Shown here: one piece after another, positions 1 through 7,874 of the stretch
How the letters are laid out: every line of letters begins with the position of its first letter
Position numbering within the stretch: position 1 is the stretch's first letter
Source of the DNA: Thermoplasmata archaeon
GTDB taxonomy: Archaea; Thermoplasmatota; Thermoplasmata; Thermoplasmatales; GCA-001856825
Assembly: GCA_021816725.1 (NCBI GenBank)
Contig: JAKAXD010000008.1
Location: 1-47,866 of the forward strand
Length of the DNA: 47,866 nucleotides
Direction of reading: 5' to 3'
Notes under the pieces: model-generated
What the model was told of the DNA's origin: nothing
Databases searched by the model: none
The model's input: the letters and a program-made list of their open reading frames with translations, nothing else
Position numbers and translations under genes: made by a program

Positions 1-236
1 GGCCTCTGATAATCTTTTACGATTCTTCCGTCTACTTCCACCTTCCCCCTTGTTATTATGTTCCTGGCTTCCTTGGATGTATCTGCGAACTTCAGTACGT
101 CCCTAATCACTACCATTAACGGCACGCTCTCCTTCAGTGCATGCGGTCCCGCCCTCGATCTAACCGACCAGGCAAATTTCTTTCTCGGCTGTTTCCATGT
201 AACAGGAGATGCCAACCTCTTAACGTGCTTACTCAT
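1..236 (-). CDS. rps4e: 30S ribosomal protein S4e, N-terminal part (cut by window edge)
   Basis: Small-subunit ribosomal protein found in archaea and eukaryotes. Only the first 78 or so residues are present. The translation begins MSKHVKRLASPVTWK and continues through the S4-like RNA-binding region (RDVLKFADTSKEAR, then GKVEVDGR), which is diagnostic for S4e. The ATG at 236 lies inside the end of the uL24 gene: the uL24 stop (229-231) overlaps the S4e start by 8 nt, so translation is probably coupled. It is the last gene of the minus-strand ribosomal cluster that remains in view, and the frame is open at base 1. Confidence 0.93.
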   Translation of the reverse strand, partial: MSKHVKRLASPVTWKQPRKKFAWSVRSRAGPHALKESVPLMVVIRDVLKFADTSKEARNIITRGKVEVDGRIVKDYQR

Positions 237-696
237 CTTTATCTTCCTCCCCTTCCTCTGTTTCGTTACCCCCATCGGTGAGTTCCGGTACCTTCTCTTC
301 CTTCTTTTCCTCTGCAGATTCCTTCACTGCCTGCTCAGGTTCAGGTTCGGGTTCCTCCTCTACAACCTTGTTCCTGAGCGATGCGAGTTTTGTGAGCCTT
401 TCCTTCCTCTTCTTGTCCTCCAGAACTATCTTTGTTAGCACAAGTGCAGACGGATCGAGTTTCCTCGGTTTCATCTTCCCGTCTGACTTTGCAATGTTGA
501 TATTTTCCACTACTACCTTCCCCTTGTCTGTCATTATCTTGATTACCTTGCCTTCCTTTCCGACAATATTCAGTTTCTCCTCCTTCTCTGCGTCTCCCCT
601 GACGATCCTGACCATATCTCCCTTTCTTACGGGGAAGTTCTTGATGCCGTACTTGGAAATCAAGTCCTTCGATAGATGAACGTTCATGTTTTTCAT
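229..696 (-). CDS. rpl24p: 50S ribosomal protein uL24 (L24p/L26e) with acidic tail
   Basis: Assembly-initiating large-subunit protein. The N-terminal 110 residues hold the KOW fold (PVRKGDMVRIVRGD, then GKEGKVIKI, then VVVENIN). From about residue 110 the protein continues into a 45-residue tail very rich in Glu and Asp with an EPEPEPE run, giving 155 residues against roughly 115-125 usual for archaeal uL24. The start at 696 is preferred over the ATG at 687 because the GAGGTGAT ribosome-binding site, which overlaps the uL14 stop, is correctly spaced for it. The tail is discussed as a finding. Confidence 0.93.
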   Translation of the reverse strand: MKNMNVHLSKDLISKYGIKNFPVRKGDMVRIVRGDAEKEEKLNIVGKEGKVIKIMTDKGKVVVENINIAKSDGKMKPRKLDPSALVLTKIVLEDKKRKERLTKLASLRNKVVEEEPEPEPEQAVKESAEEKKEEKVPELTDGGNETEEGEEDKDE

Positions 697-705
697 CTCA
701 TCACC

Positions 706-1104
706 TCACACGATCGAGCTGGCTAGGGCTGCTACCCTCGGCCATCGCTCCGCGGCCTCCTTTGCCACCGGTCCCTTGATTTCTGTCCCCCTTGTCTCCC
801 CGTTGTCCTGTACCAGTACAGCTGCATTGTCCTCAAACTCGACCATCAACCCATCCTGTCTCCTGAAAGTCATTCTTTGCCTTATCACAACTGCGTAGAC
901 CACCTTCCTCCTCATCTCTGGCGATCCCTTTTTCACGGATGCGATAATCATGTCACCTACTGATGCTGCAGGAATCCTGCTCTTGGTGTTGTGGTAGGCC
1001 TTCACATTTATTAGCGAAATTATTTTGGCACCTGAGTTGTCAGCGCATTCAAGCCTCGCACCTAACGGAAGCCCTCTTATCTGCGTTCCCGCCAATCCCT
1101 TCAT
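706..1104 (-). CDS. rpl14p: 50S ribosomal protein uL14
   Basis: Large-subunit protein at the subunit interface. The 132-residue product shows the conserved ADNSGAK motif near residue 21, then GDMIIASVKKG and the FEDNAAVL element, as in archaeal uL14/L23e. The ATG at 1104 overlaps the uS17 stop as ATGA, which indicates translational coupling. Length is normal for the family. Confidence 0.96.
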   Translation of the reverse strand: MKGLAGTQIRGLPLGARLECADNSGAKIISLINVKAYHNTKSRIPAASVGDMIIASVKKGSPEMRRKVVYAVVIRQRMTFRRQDGLMVEFEDNAAVLVQDNGETRGTEIKGPVAKEAAERWPRVAALASSIV

Positions 1105-1427
1105 TCTTCTCCCTCCCTCTCTATCACGACGAAAGAAACCGACTTCGCCAGCGGCCTGGCATAAGCGATCTTGACCGTATCACCGAGTTTCACGTGGATG
1201 CACCCAGGGAGGTGTGCATGATACTTCTTCCTTCTTTTCTCATATCTCTCATACTTCTCATTCTTCTTGAAGTACTCCCTGCTGACAGTTACCGTGCCTT
1301 TCATTGAAATTGAGGTGATCTTTCCCTCTATCACTGGTGACTTCACTCCAAGCTCTCCGTGAAATGGGCACTTAGAATCTGTGCATTCTTCCTTTGGTTC
1401 GTTGACTTCTATGCCTATGTTCCTCAT
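1101..1427 (-). CDS. rps17p: 30S ribosomal protein uS17
   Basis: Small-subunit 16S rRNA-binding protein with an OB fold. The 108-residue product has the archaeal-type N-terminal extension including CPFHGEL, then VTVSREYF and HLPGCIHVKLGDTVKIAYARPLAKS, which is the conserved uS17 core. The start ATG at 1427 overlaps the upstream Rpp29 stop as ATGA, and the stop overlaps the uL14 start the same way. Confidence 0.96.
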   Translation of the reverse strand: MRNIGIEVNEPKEECTDSKCPFHGELGVKSPVIEGKITSISMKGTVTVSREYFKKNEKYERYEKRRKKYHAHLPGCIHVKLGDTVKIAYARPLAKSVSFVVIEREGEE

Positions 1428-1681
1428 CGTCTTCCTTTCCTCCTTGTTTTCTTCATTTTGTCTTCAGGCCTTAGCCTCATTCTTTCGAGGGTGGCCTCCT
1501 GATCGCCAATTAGCAGTGTTCCACTGGTCTTTGGGACGATCCTCTCCCCCCTTGCCGTCTCAATGGTCAGGATATTCTTCCTCTCGTCCACAATCCTGCC
1601 CTCCATTCCAACGATCGTTGGATCGGAGTGCTTGATTACCTTTACATTCGTTCCTACTACATCTGTAAGATAAGGGTTCAT
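1424..1681 (-). CDS. rnp1: Ribonuclease P protein component 1 (Rpp29/Pop4 family)
   Basis: Protein subunit of archaeal RNase P, the ribonucleoprotein that trims tRNA 5' ends. The 85-residue product holds the Sm-like core: SDPTIVGMEGRIVDERKN followed by GERIVPKTSG and a basic C-terminal end. Placement between SUI1 and uS17 is the classical euryarchaeal arrangement. Both ends overlap neighbouring genes by ATGA. The product is shorter than many Rpp29 proteins because it lacks a long N-terminal extension. Confidence 0.92.
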   Translation of the reverse strand: MNPYLTDVVGTNVKVIKHSDPTIVGMEGRIVDERKNILTIETARGERIVPKTSGTLLIGDQEATLERMRLRPEDKMKKTRRKGRR

Positions 1682-1968
1682 TCTGATATCTCCACCTTGA
1701 ATCCCATGTCCTCTAGGACCCTTTTGACCCTGTCCCTCTGGTCCCCTTGCAATTCTATCTTCTCCCCCTTTACAGTTCCGCCGGTTGCAGTTTTCTTCTT
1801 GAGAGTCTTTGCAAGTTCCTTTATATCCTCTGAGTGAGGGTCAAACCCGGAGACAATGGTGACCCATTTCCCGTACCTTCTCTTGTCTGTCTCAATCGTG
1901 ATTACCTGTGATTCCCTCGCAATCTCATCCAGCGGTGTCAAATCCCTGAAAATCTTGTCGTCCTTCAT
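1678..1968 (-). CDS. sui1: Translation initiation factor SUI1/aIF1
   Basis: Archaeal homologue of eIF1, which monitors start-codon recognition on the small subunit. The 96-residue product contains the SUI1 core: KRRYGKWVTIVSGFD, then ELAKTLKKKTATGGTVK and IELQGDQRDRVKRVLEDMG. The sequence fits the family throughout. It overlaps uL29 upstream and rnp1 downstream by ATGA. Confidence 0.95.
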   Translation of the reverse strand: MKDDKIFRDLTPLDEIARESQVITIETDKRRYGKWVTIVSGFDPHSEDIKELAKTLKKKTATGGTVKGEKIELQGDQRDRVKRVLEDMGFKVEISE

Positions 1969-2165
1969 TTCCCTGACTCCCTCATTACAGTTTCCATCCT
2001 CGCAATTTGTCTCCTGAGGGATTCGATCTTTCCAGGACTGGGAGGCGCTCCACCCATCGCTGAAATGCCTCTCTCCCTCATCAGTTCTTCCCGGAGGTCA
2101 GCGTATTTCTTCTCTATCTCCTCCTTATTCATTTTGCGTATCGATTTTGCTTTCATTTCCTCCAT
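1965..2165 (-). CDS. rpl29p: 50S ribosomal protein uL29
   Basis: Large-subunit protein near the exit tunnel that helps dock the signal recognition particle. The 66-residue product has IRKMNKEEIEKKYADLREELMRER and a C-terminal RRQIARMETV helix typical of uL29. The ATG at 2165 lies 41 nt inside the end of uS3. It is chosen over the ATG at 2156 because GGAGGTGA sits 6 nt before it. Confidence 0.94.
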   Translation of the reverse strand: MEEMKAKSIRKMNKEEIEKKYADLREELMRERGISAMGGAPPSPGKIESLRRQIARMETVMRESGK

Positions 2166-2775
2166 CGCTCTTCACCTCCCCGAAATCAACCTTTTTTATC
2201 TGGATGTCATCAGGCAGCTTTACATTCTTCCTAAGTATCTTGACTGAGATGCCGATTATTCCCGGCTTAGTCATCGCGACCGCGAACCCCTTTTCAATTG
2301 ATTCTGACGGATAGCCGGAAGATATGACCTTCCCTGAGGTGTATTTGACGCTCCTAGACCTCTCGCCTGTCAACTTTCCTCCCATCCTGATCTGCCCTCC
2401 TCTGGCCCCCGAGTCCATAATCCTCTTTAATGTGCTGTGGCCTGCCCGCCTGAAATGCCATCCCTTCTCTATTGACCTTGCGAGCTTCTGGGCCATTATC
2501 TGAGCATTTAGGCCCGGTTCCTCCGTTCCCTCCACTCTTATCAGCGGGCTGGTAAGATTGAACTTCTTCTCGAGGGTCAGTTCCATGTTCTTGATCTTTG
2601 ATCCTCTCCTGCCTATTACCAGCCCCGGGCGTTCCACCCTGAGCATGACTATTGTATTCTGAGGTGTCCTCTGGATGTCAACTCCCCCGAATCCTGCATC
2701 CCCTATCTCCTGCACGAGATACTCCTTGATCAGTTGTCTCCTGATGTTTTCCTTTAGAAATTTCAATTCCTTCAT
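2125..2775 (-). CDS. rps3p: 30S ribosomal protein uS3
   Basis: Small-subunit protein at the mRNA entry channel. The 216-residue product has the N-terminal KH domain with VIGRRGSKI near residue 54 and the C-terminal uS3 domain (RRAGHSTLKRIMDSGARG, then GGKLTGERSRS). The start ATG overlaps the uL22 stop as ATGA. The last 41 nt are shared with the uL29 start region. The C-terminal tail is short, as in other Thermoplasmata. Confidence 0.96.
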   Translation of the reverse strand: MKELKFLKENIRRQLIKEYLVQEIGDAGFGGVDIQRTPQNTIVMLRVERPGLVIGRRGSKIKNMELTLEKKFNLTSPLIRVEGTEEPGLNAQIMAQKLARSIEKGWHFRRAGHSTLKRIMDSGARGGQIRMGGKLTGERSRSVKYTSGKVISSGYPSESIEKGFAVAMTKPGIIGISVKILRKNVKLPDDIQIKKVDFGEVKSDGGNESKIDTQNE

Positions 2776-3224
2776 TCTGATTCACCCAATTCCTCCAGAA
2801 CAATCTGGATGTGCACCCTCTCCCTGTAGAACTTACCGCTGGAACCGAACGCCTTGTATGTATAGTATTTGATAGGCGGAGCAGGCTGTGCGACCGCGCT
2901 CTTTATTATCAACTTGTCTGAATCAAGCTGTTTGAATTCTGCGTTGTTCTCGGCGTTCGTCAGAGTCTCGAGGACGTACTTCGCAGCTCTGACTGGATAT
3001 CTTCCTGGTCCAATTCCCTTCTTGTGGGATACGGAATCCAGGAACTTCCTATAGGGAACTGCACTCTTTTTCTCTATGACCCTTTCCAGGTAGTCCTTGG
3101 CGCTATCCAGTTTCATCCCCTTGACTGTCCTAACTATCTCTAGGGCATCCCTGGGGGAGATTGGAGTGTTCACTGATGTGGCCCTTGCACTTTTCTTTTT
3201 ATCTGTTTCAAGCACATATTTCAT
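2772..3224 (-). CDS. rpl22p: 50S ribosomal protein uL22
   Basis: Large-subunit protein lining the exit tunnel. The 150-residue product shows ISPRDALEIVRTVKGMKLD, then KKGIGPGRYPVRAAKYVLE, and ends with RERVHIQIVLEE, as in archaeal uL22/L17e. The start ATG at 3224 lies 9 nt after the uS19 stop. Confidence 0.96.
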   Translation of the reverse strand: MKYVLETDKKKSARATSVNTPISPRDALEIVRTVKGMKLDSAKDYLERVIEKKSAVPYRKFLDSVSHKKGIGPGRYPVRAAKYVLETLTNAENNAEFKQLDSDKLIIKSAVAQPAPPIKYYTYKAFGSSGKFYRERVHIQIVLEELGESE

Positions 3225-3233
3225 TTTATGACC

Positions 3234-3689
3234 TCACTTGAGCGGGAGGAACTTCGATCCTCTGGTTGCACCTACACCCGGGCCGGAGTGTTTAACTTCC
3301 TTCCTGGTCTGTGAATATTCACCGAGGTAGTGGCCGATCATCTCTTCCTTTATGGAAAAAGTCTGGTACAGATGCCCGTTGTAGACTGAAACTGTCTTTC
3401 CCACATACTGGGGGAGAATGATGAGGTCCCTGACTCTTGTCTTTACGGAGTCCTCCTCAAGTAGCCTGTCATGAAGCTTCTGCTGTTCCACATTGTACCC
3501 CCTCTTGAGTGACCTCCTTGCCCTTGCAGGTATCATCTTCAGGAATTCAGCCGGCTCCATAGCAAGCAGCTGGTCTAGCGTCTTTCCCCTATAGAGAATC
3601 TCTTTCCCTCTCTCAGATATTGCCTTCGTTGCCTTCCTCTTGGACCTCTTGATCGCCTTCTGTGATCTCAACCTCTTATCTTCAGGCAT
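3234..3689 (-). CDS. rps19p: 30S ribosomal protein uS19
   Basis: Small-subunit head protein. The conserved C-terminal half is clear: GHYLGEYSQTRKEVKHSGPGVGATRGSKF, preceded by RDLIILPQYVGKTVSVYNG. The N-terminal 60 residues are a lysine- and arginine-rich archaeal extension. At 151 residues it is typical of archaeal uS19/S15e. The start overlaps the end of uL2 by 8 nt. Confidence 0.96.
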   Translation of the reverse strand: MPEDKRLRSQKAIKRSKRKATKAISERGKEILYRGKTLDQLLAMEPAEFLKMIPARARRSLKRGYNVEQQKLHDRLLEEDSVKTRVRDLIILPQYVGKTVSVYNGHLYQTFSIKEEMIGHYLGEYSQTRKEVKHSGPGVGATRGSKFLPLK

Positions 3690-4389
3690 TTGTCTTCACC
3701 TTCTTCCTTGGGGACAGTCTTCCCACCTTTCTTCCTGGTGGAGTGTTTCTACCAACTGTTGACGGTCTTCCTACGTGCTGGTGATTTCCACCACCATGCG
3801 GATGGTTGGCAGCATTCATTGCAACCCCCCTGACAGTGTATGGGCGTTTAGCCCTACTCTGATAAGCGTGAATCTTCTTTCCTGCCTTAAGGAAAGGTTT
3901 TGAATTTCTTCCTCCGCCTCCGGTAACGCCGATCGTCGCAAGGCATGATGGCTTTATGTCCCTCATCTTGCCGGAAGGAAGTTTTAGCGTCACGTTCTCT
4001 CCGTGAGCAACCACGGTGCAGAATGAGCCGGGTGTTCTTGCTATGTTACCGCCTGACCCGGGTTTGATCTCGACGTTGTAAACTACGGAACCATCCGGAA
4101 TGAGCCCTAGCGGAAGGGTATTCCCGACGTTAGACGGGACGCCCCCGCCTCCTCTAATCTTCTGTCCCGCAAACATGCCGTTGTGTGCTATGAAGTGCCT
4201 GTTGCTTTCGTCACTCATCTTGACAACTGCTACTGGAGCATAATGTCCTGGATCCCTCAGTAGCTTCTCTACCCGCCCCTCCCAGTTAGTATCCTTGGGA
4301 TACTTTATCTGGCCGTAGTGCCTGTGACTTGGACTCCTGTAAGTGAGCCCACCCTTTCCTCTTCTTTGAACTACTATTCGCTTTCCCAT
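3682..4389 (-). CDS. rpl2p: 50S ribosomal protein uL2
   Basis: Core large-subunit protein near the peptidyl-transferase centre. The 235-residue product has GRVEKLLRDPGHYAPVAVV, IPDGSVVYNVE, the CLATIGVTGGGGRNSKP loop and the conserved C-terminal histidine-rich segment MNAANHPHGGGNHQHVGRP, which includes the histidine important for subunit association. The start lies 9 nt after the uL23 stop. Confidence 0.97.
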   Translation of the reverse strand: MGKRIVVQRRGKGGLTYRSPSHRHYGQIKYPKDTNWEGRVEKLLRDPGHYAPVAVVKMSDESNRHFIAHNGMFAGQKIRGGGGVPSNVGNTLPLGLIPDGSVVYNVEIKPGSGGNIARTPGSFCTVVAHGENVTLKLPSGKMRDIKPSCLATIGVTGGGGRNSKPFLKAGKKIHAYQSRAKRPYTVRGVAMNAANHPHGGGNHQHVGRPSTVGRNTPPGRKVGRLSPRKKVKTNA

Positions 4390-4398
4390 ATTTTCACC

Positions 4399-4659
4399 TC
4401 AGAAGATCCCCAGCTTTGTAGCAAGCTCCTCAGCCGAGAAATCTTTAGATATCTTCACTATCGCCTTCTTCCCTTCCTTGTCCCTCAGTATGTTTATGTT
4501 GCTTACTTTCATCCCCGATATCTCTTCTACTGCATTCTTTATCTGCGTCCTTGTGGCCCTCTCATAGACTATGAACCATATCTTGTTCTCCCTCTCTATC
4601 TGCAGCATTGACTTTTCAGTCACGAACGGTTTCAGAAGTATGTCATATGGACTCCTCAT
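4399..4659 (-). CDS. rpl23p: 50S ribosomal protein uL23
   Basis: Large-subunit exit-tunnel protein that docks the signal recognition particle. The product (86 residues from the ATG at 4659) shows LKPFVTEKSM, then IWFIVYERATRTQIKNAVEE and VSNINIL, the uL23 fold. A GTG at 4668 would add three residues, but the ATG at 4659 overlaps the uL4 stop as ATGA and has a GGGGGTG ribosome-binding site at good spacing, so it is preferred. Confidence 0.94.
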   Translation of the reverse strand: MRSPYDILLKPFVTEKSMLQIERENKIWFIVYERATRTQIKNAVEEISGMKVSNINILRDKEGKKAIVKISKDFSAEELATKLGIF

Positions 4660-5414
4660 GCCTTCCACCCCCTCAGTTCGTTCAGCGCACCTTCAGTCAT
4701 TACGAGCAGCCTTCCAGGATGTCCACCTGGAGCCAGAACGTACGCATTCAGTTCGTGGGGCCTGACAATGTCCACCCCAGGGAGGTTCTTGAGGGCCTTT
4801 GAGATATGGGATTTGTCCCTTACTAGGAAAAGGATGCTCTTTGGGGTGACATACTTTCTTCCCCTGCTCTTTCCCCTTCCTGCTCTGATCTTTGTCCCTT
4901 CCTTTGACCTTATTATGTCTTCGAACACACCCACCTTAACCAAAACATCGGTTGCTTCCTTTGTTTTCTCTATCTGCTCGAACCTGTCCTCCAGAATGAC
5001 TGGAAGACTATCTATCGTGAATTTATGACCCCTTTTCCTGACAAGATCAGGGGAGACTGTGCCTGATAAAGCAGCAAGCTTTGCCTGCACCCTTTCCTTC
5101 TTGTTGACCTTGAGATCCCAGTCCCTTGCAGTAGTTGGATGATGGGCAGACCTTCCCCCTCTCGCGTTGCTTAGGAGAACTCCCCTTGAACTTCCAGCAA
5201 CCCTTGGGTACCTGGATATTCCGTGGTTTGGTCCCATGTTATGCCCTACCCTTCTGTTTCCTGCGAACCAGTAACTTCCGTACGGTGTTCTTCCGTTGGA
5301 CTGGTATGCATTCGTGAACCTGATTATCAGGTCCTTTCTTACCGGAAATTTGAATGCATCAGGAAGATCAACGCTCTTCATAACTTTTCCATCAAGTGAA
5401 AATAGATTTGTCAT
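4656..5414 (-). CDS. rpl4p: 50S ribosomal protein uL4 (L4p/L1e)
   Basis: Large-subunit protein with an extended tunnel loop. From the ATG at 5414 the product is 252 residues: MTNLFSLDGKVMKSVDLP, then SYWFAGNRRVGHNMGPNHG, GGRSAHHPTTARDW, and a C-terminal Rossmann-like part ending with GVDIVRPHELNAYVLAPGGH. An upstream ATG at 5447 in the same frame lies within uL3 and would add 11 residues without similarity, so I rejected it. GGGGGTGTGAG just before 5414 overlaps the uL3 stop and provides the ribosome-binding site. Confidence 0.95.
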   Translation of the reverse strand: MTNLFSLDGKVMKSVDLPDAFKFPVRKDLIIRFTNAYQSNGRTPYGSYWFAGNRRVGHNMGPNHGISRYPRVAGSSRGVLLSNARGGRSAHHPTTARDWDLKVNKKERVQAKLAALSGTVSPDLVRKRGHKFTIDSLPVILEDRFEQIEKTKEATDVLVKVGVFEDIIRSKEGTKIRAGRGKSRGRKYVTPKSILFLVRDKSHISKALKNLPGVDIVRPHELNAYVLAPGGHPGRLLVMTEGALNELRGWKA

Positions 5415-5415
5415 C

Positions 5416-6405
5416 TCACACCCCCTGCTTGCTTTCAACTGATACATAAGTCATTCCTACCTTCTCCACATCTGGGACAGTCTGTCTTGCAGGGTCCCTG
5501 AGTTTTACTATTCTCTTGGTAGATCCTGGAACTGTTCCGTGAACTAGGATGTAGCTGTTCACCACTTCACCATAGTTGAGGAACCCTCCCTTAGGTGTTA
5601 TCGCCTTCTCTTCCGGTTTTCCGTAATATAGTACCCTCTTGTTGAACTCAGTCCTCTGATGGTAACCCATTTGTCCCGCCTGTGGAACCGTGTTCCTCAC
5701 CCAGTCTGGATGCCACGGCCCAAGGGTGCCTATCATCCTCCTGTGTTTCCTGTTCTTGTAAGGAAGAAGCTTTACCCCCCATCTCTTGACGTGCCCCTGA
5801 AATCCCTTTCCTTTCGTCACTGCAATTATATCCACGAATTTGCCTGACCTTGAAAATGAATCGAAGCTTACCTCTTTCCCAAGGATTGACTTCGCATAAT
5901 CTATCCTTTCCTTTACAGAGCCTCCCCCCACCCTTATTTCAGTGATGTCGGGGACCTTCTTTGAAATAGCCTTCACCTTGTCGTTCTGTATAAGGACAAG
6001 AACGTTCACATCGACCGCATCGGACCCGTCGATTTCTTTCGGCTTGTAATCCTTGGAAATTGGAAGCACCTTCTTCAGTTCGTTTATGGACCCGTTATCG
6101 TAAGTCTCCGCTATCGTATGCTCCCCATATGCATCTCTGCCGTACAGCCTGATTCCTACCACCTTAAGGGGTGGGACCTCAATCACAGTTACGGACGATG
6201 CCACTTCAGATCCCGCAGTTGTGCTGCTCTTCCTGTAATCTACGAACAGCGCATGGGTCATTCCAGCCTTGAACCCGACGAATCCCTGAAGTTTTGGACC
6301 CTCATTTATCTGGGGCCATGACCTAATGTGCGGTATCTCTGATTTTGCCCTTTTTCTGGGATAGTATCCCATAGACCCGTGTCTTGAATGATTTGGCGTT
6401 GCCAT
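5416..6405 (-). CDS. rpl3p: 50S ribosomal protein uL3
   Basis: First gene of the operon. The product begins MATPNHSRHGSMGYYPRKRA, then GFVGFKAGMTHALFVD, and carries KGKGFQGHVKRWGVK and RKHRRMIGTLGPWHPDWVR, the hallmark of archaeal uL3 (329 residues from 6405). A GTG at 6414 would add three residues. No strong ribosome-binding site precedes 6405. Unlike most operon heads in this window, it has a leader of roughly 90 nt between the predicted start of transcription and the ATG, with two small inverted repeats (see findings). Confidence 0.96.
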   Translation of the reverse strand: MATPNHSRHGSMGYYPRKRAKSEIPHIRSWPQINEGPKLQGFVGFKAGMTHALFVDYRKSSTTAGSEVASSVTVIEVPPLKVVGIRLYGRDAYGEHTIAETYDNGSINELKKVLPISKDYKPKEIDGSDAVDVNVLVLIQNDKVKAISKKVPDITEIRVGGGSVKERIDYAKSILGKEVSFDSFSRSGKFVDIIAVTKGKGFQGHVKRWGVKLLPYKNRKHRRMIGTLGPWHPDWVRNTVPQAGQMGYHQRTEFNKRVLYYGKPEEKAITPKGGFLNYGEVVNSYILVHGTVPGSTKRIVKLRDPARQTVPDVEKVGMTYVSVESKQGV

Positions 6406-6516
6406 ACTTACCACTGTCGCACAGCCGTTGCGTCTTGATGTGTTCTTAATTTCAGAACCATCATCGGCACTATCGCCGGAGACGTGTGGCTAATGCTCTT
6501 TCGACAGAACTTGTTC

Positions 6517-6526
6517 GTATATAAAG
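6517..6526 (-). promoter_or_regulatory. TATA box of the ribosomal operon
   Basis: On the minus strand this reads CTTTATATAC, a good archaeal TATA box. Transcription would begin near 6493-6500, leaving a leader of about 90 nt before uL3. No other good TATA box lies closer to the ATG. The assignment is inferred from sequence only. Confidence 0.6.
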
Positions 6527-6593
6527 CGATCGCATTCTGCTTGTGGGGAATTATAAAAATTTTATGAATTAAAGAGTAGAAAATTTAAGGGAA

Positions 6594-6968
6594 TTATTTT
6601 TTGGTTATCAGTTCCTTTATCCTGTTGTATTCCTCCTGTGTTATGGAACCGCTTGCATATCTCCGATTTAGTATCTCCATTGCATCGCCTTTTTCCAAAT
6701 CGAAATATCTTGGTCCATCGTGATTCCTTGCTATGCCTACTATCCACAGTACGAATAGTATCAGGAGAACCAGGGGAACCAACATCATGAGCGCTCCGAA
6801 CCCCCAGAAAGGACCATAGCCCCAACCAAACCCCATCATGCCGTAATAGGGGTATGTTCCGGCTGGATATCTGGGAACAAATATGGCATTCAGTATTACG
6901 GATATAACCACCACAGCTGCTATTACACCTATGAACAGCCAGAAAAACCTAAACATGTGATTTCTCAA
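6594..6968 (-). CDS. Small membrane protein with C-terminal SHOCT domain
   Basis: The 124-residue protein has one N-terminal membrane segment (about residues 6-29), a Gly/Tyr/Trp-rich linker (YYGMMGFGWGYGPFWGFG), a second membrane segment (58-80) and a short C-terminal SHOCT-type helix pair (ILNRRYASGSITQEEYNRIKELI). SHOCT domains occur at the ends of many small membrane proteins and have no settled function. The TTG at 6968 is preceded by AGGTGA at good spacing; the ATG at 6956 is the alternative. It lies 59 nt downstream of a membrane-anchored regulator on the same strand and may be co-transcribed. Confidence 0.75.
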   Translation of the reverse strand: MRNHMFRFFWLFIGVIAAVVVISVILNAIFVPRYPAGTYPYYGMMGFGWGYGPFWGFGALMMLVPLVLLILFVLWIVGIARNHDGPRYFDLEKGDAMEILNRRYASGSITQEEYNRIKELITKK

Positions 6969-7027
6969 TTTTTCACCTGATATACTTTAAGACTGAAAGA
7001 GCTCTTAAATGCATCGTGAAATGTATT

Positions 7028-7582
7028 TCATTTCTGTGAAACTTGTTTCGAAACTCTTTTCAGCACTATCTGATTTGTGGTTCCGTGTCTGATTCTCTCG
7101 ACTAACCCTTTTGCCTCCAGCCTGGTCAGGATTCTCGTTATTGTAGCCTTGGAATAACCCTTTACACTGGTAATATCCCTTTGAAGCAATGTACCTCCTG
7201 CATCCACCAGAATTGAGTATATCTCCCGTTCTCCCTCGTCTAGATATTTAATGACGTTCTCGTCAATGGGTATATCCCTCCTCTCAGCATTTAAGTCTTT
7301 AACGCTGCTTTCAGCCCTAGATAAAATGGAAATTGTCCTTATGTTCCTGAACAGGAAGATCAGTGAAACGAACAGCAGGACCACAGAAGCCGATATTGCG
7401 GTAACTAGATAAAATGAATACGGTCTCACTGGTAGATTTGTGAAAACCGAGCTATCTACCAACAGGAAGAGGGTGAAAGAAAGAAGTATGAGCAGTATGA
7501 CGGCTGATATAGCTATCACTACAGAAATAACCGCATTGAGGAGTGATTTGCTTAACGTACTGCCCTCTTCTATTCCTCTCAT
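7028..7582 (-). CDS. Membrane-anchored winged-helix transcriptional regulator
   Basis: The 184-residue product has two N-terminal membrane segments (about residues 14-44 and 56-82), a charged linker, and a C-terminal winged helix (LDEGEREIYSILVDAGGTLLQRDITSVKGYSKATITRILTRLE is the region; key part SKATITRILTRLEAKGLVER). The architecture resembles archaeal MarR-like one-component regulators tied to the membrane. A TATA box (TTATAAT) lies about 25 nt before the ATG at 7582, so the message is probably leaderless; the GTG at 7585 is less likely. Its target is unknown; the SHOCT gene downstream is one candidate. Confidence 0.75.
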   Translation of the reverse strand: MRGIEEGSTLSKSLLNAVISVVIAISAVILLILLSFTLFLLVDSSVFTNLPVRPYSFYLVTAISASVVLLFVSLIFLFRNIRTISILSRAESSVKDLNAERRDIPIDENVIKYLDEGEREIYSILVDAGGTLLQRDITSVKGYSKATITRILTRLEAKGLVERIRHGTTNQIVLKRVSKQVSQK

Positions 7583-7874
7583 CACTTACCAAATTTAACT
7601 CATTATAATAGATTTTGAGCAAACTTTTCCCTCTGAGACTTTGTTGGTGCAATTTTGCTTTCATGCCTCCTTGTCTTCCTTTTCCAATAGGGACCCTCAC
7701 AAGATGTTCGTCATACTTCTAAGTGTTGGCAATTCCTCATCCTCCCATTGTAAATGACTTTTCATCTTCACGCAAACCGGTTTGTGAGAGACTATAGCAC
7801 AGAGGGATGAAGCCTGGCCGTAAAACTGCATTATTAGAGAAGAAAAATAAAAAAAATATACCGTTGACCAGGTG
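7583..7874. other. Intergenic region between nrdJ and the regulator
   Basis: This 292-nt stretch holds the regulator promoter at its left end (TATA near 7601-7609, minus strand) and the oligo-T termination signal of nrdJ at its right end. The open frames that cross it show no coding character or ribosome-binding site. I see no RNA gene in it. Confidence 0.5.
7838..7860 (-). terminator. Oligo-T terminator after nrdJ
   Basis: About 15 nt past the nrdJ stop, the minus strand reads TATATTTTTTTTATTTTTC. Archaeal RNA polymerase terminates at such T-runs without needing a hairpin. Confidence 0.6.

Noticed and set aside
278..679. Plus-strand open frame of 133 codons opposite uL24
   Set aside because: It is a shadow of the uL24 acidic tail; serine and phenylalanine runs are the reverse complement of the Glu/Lys codons.
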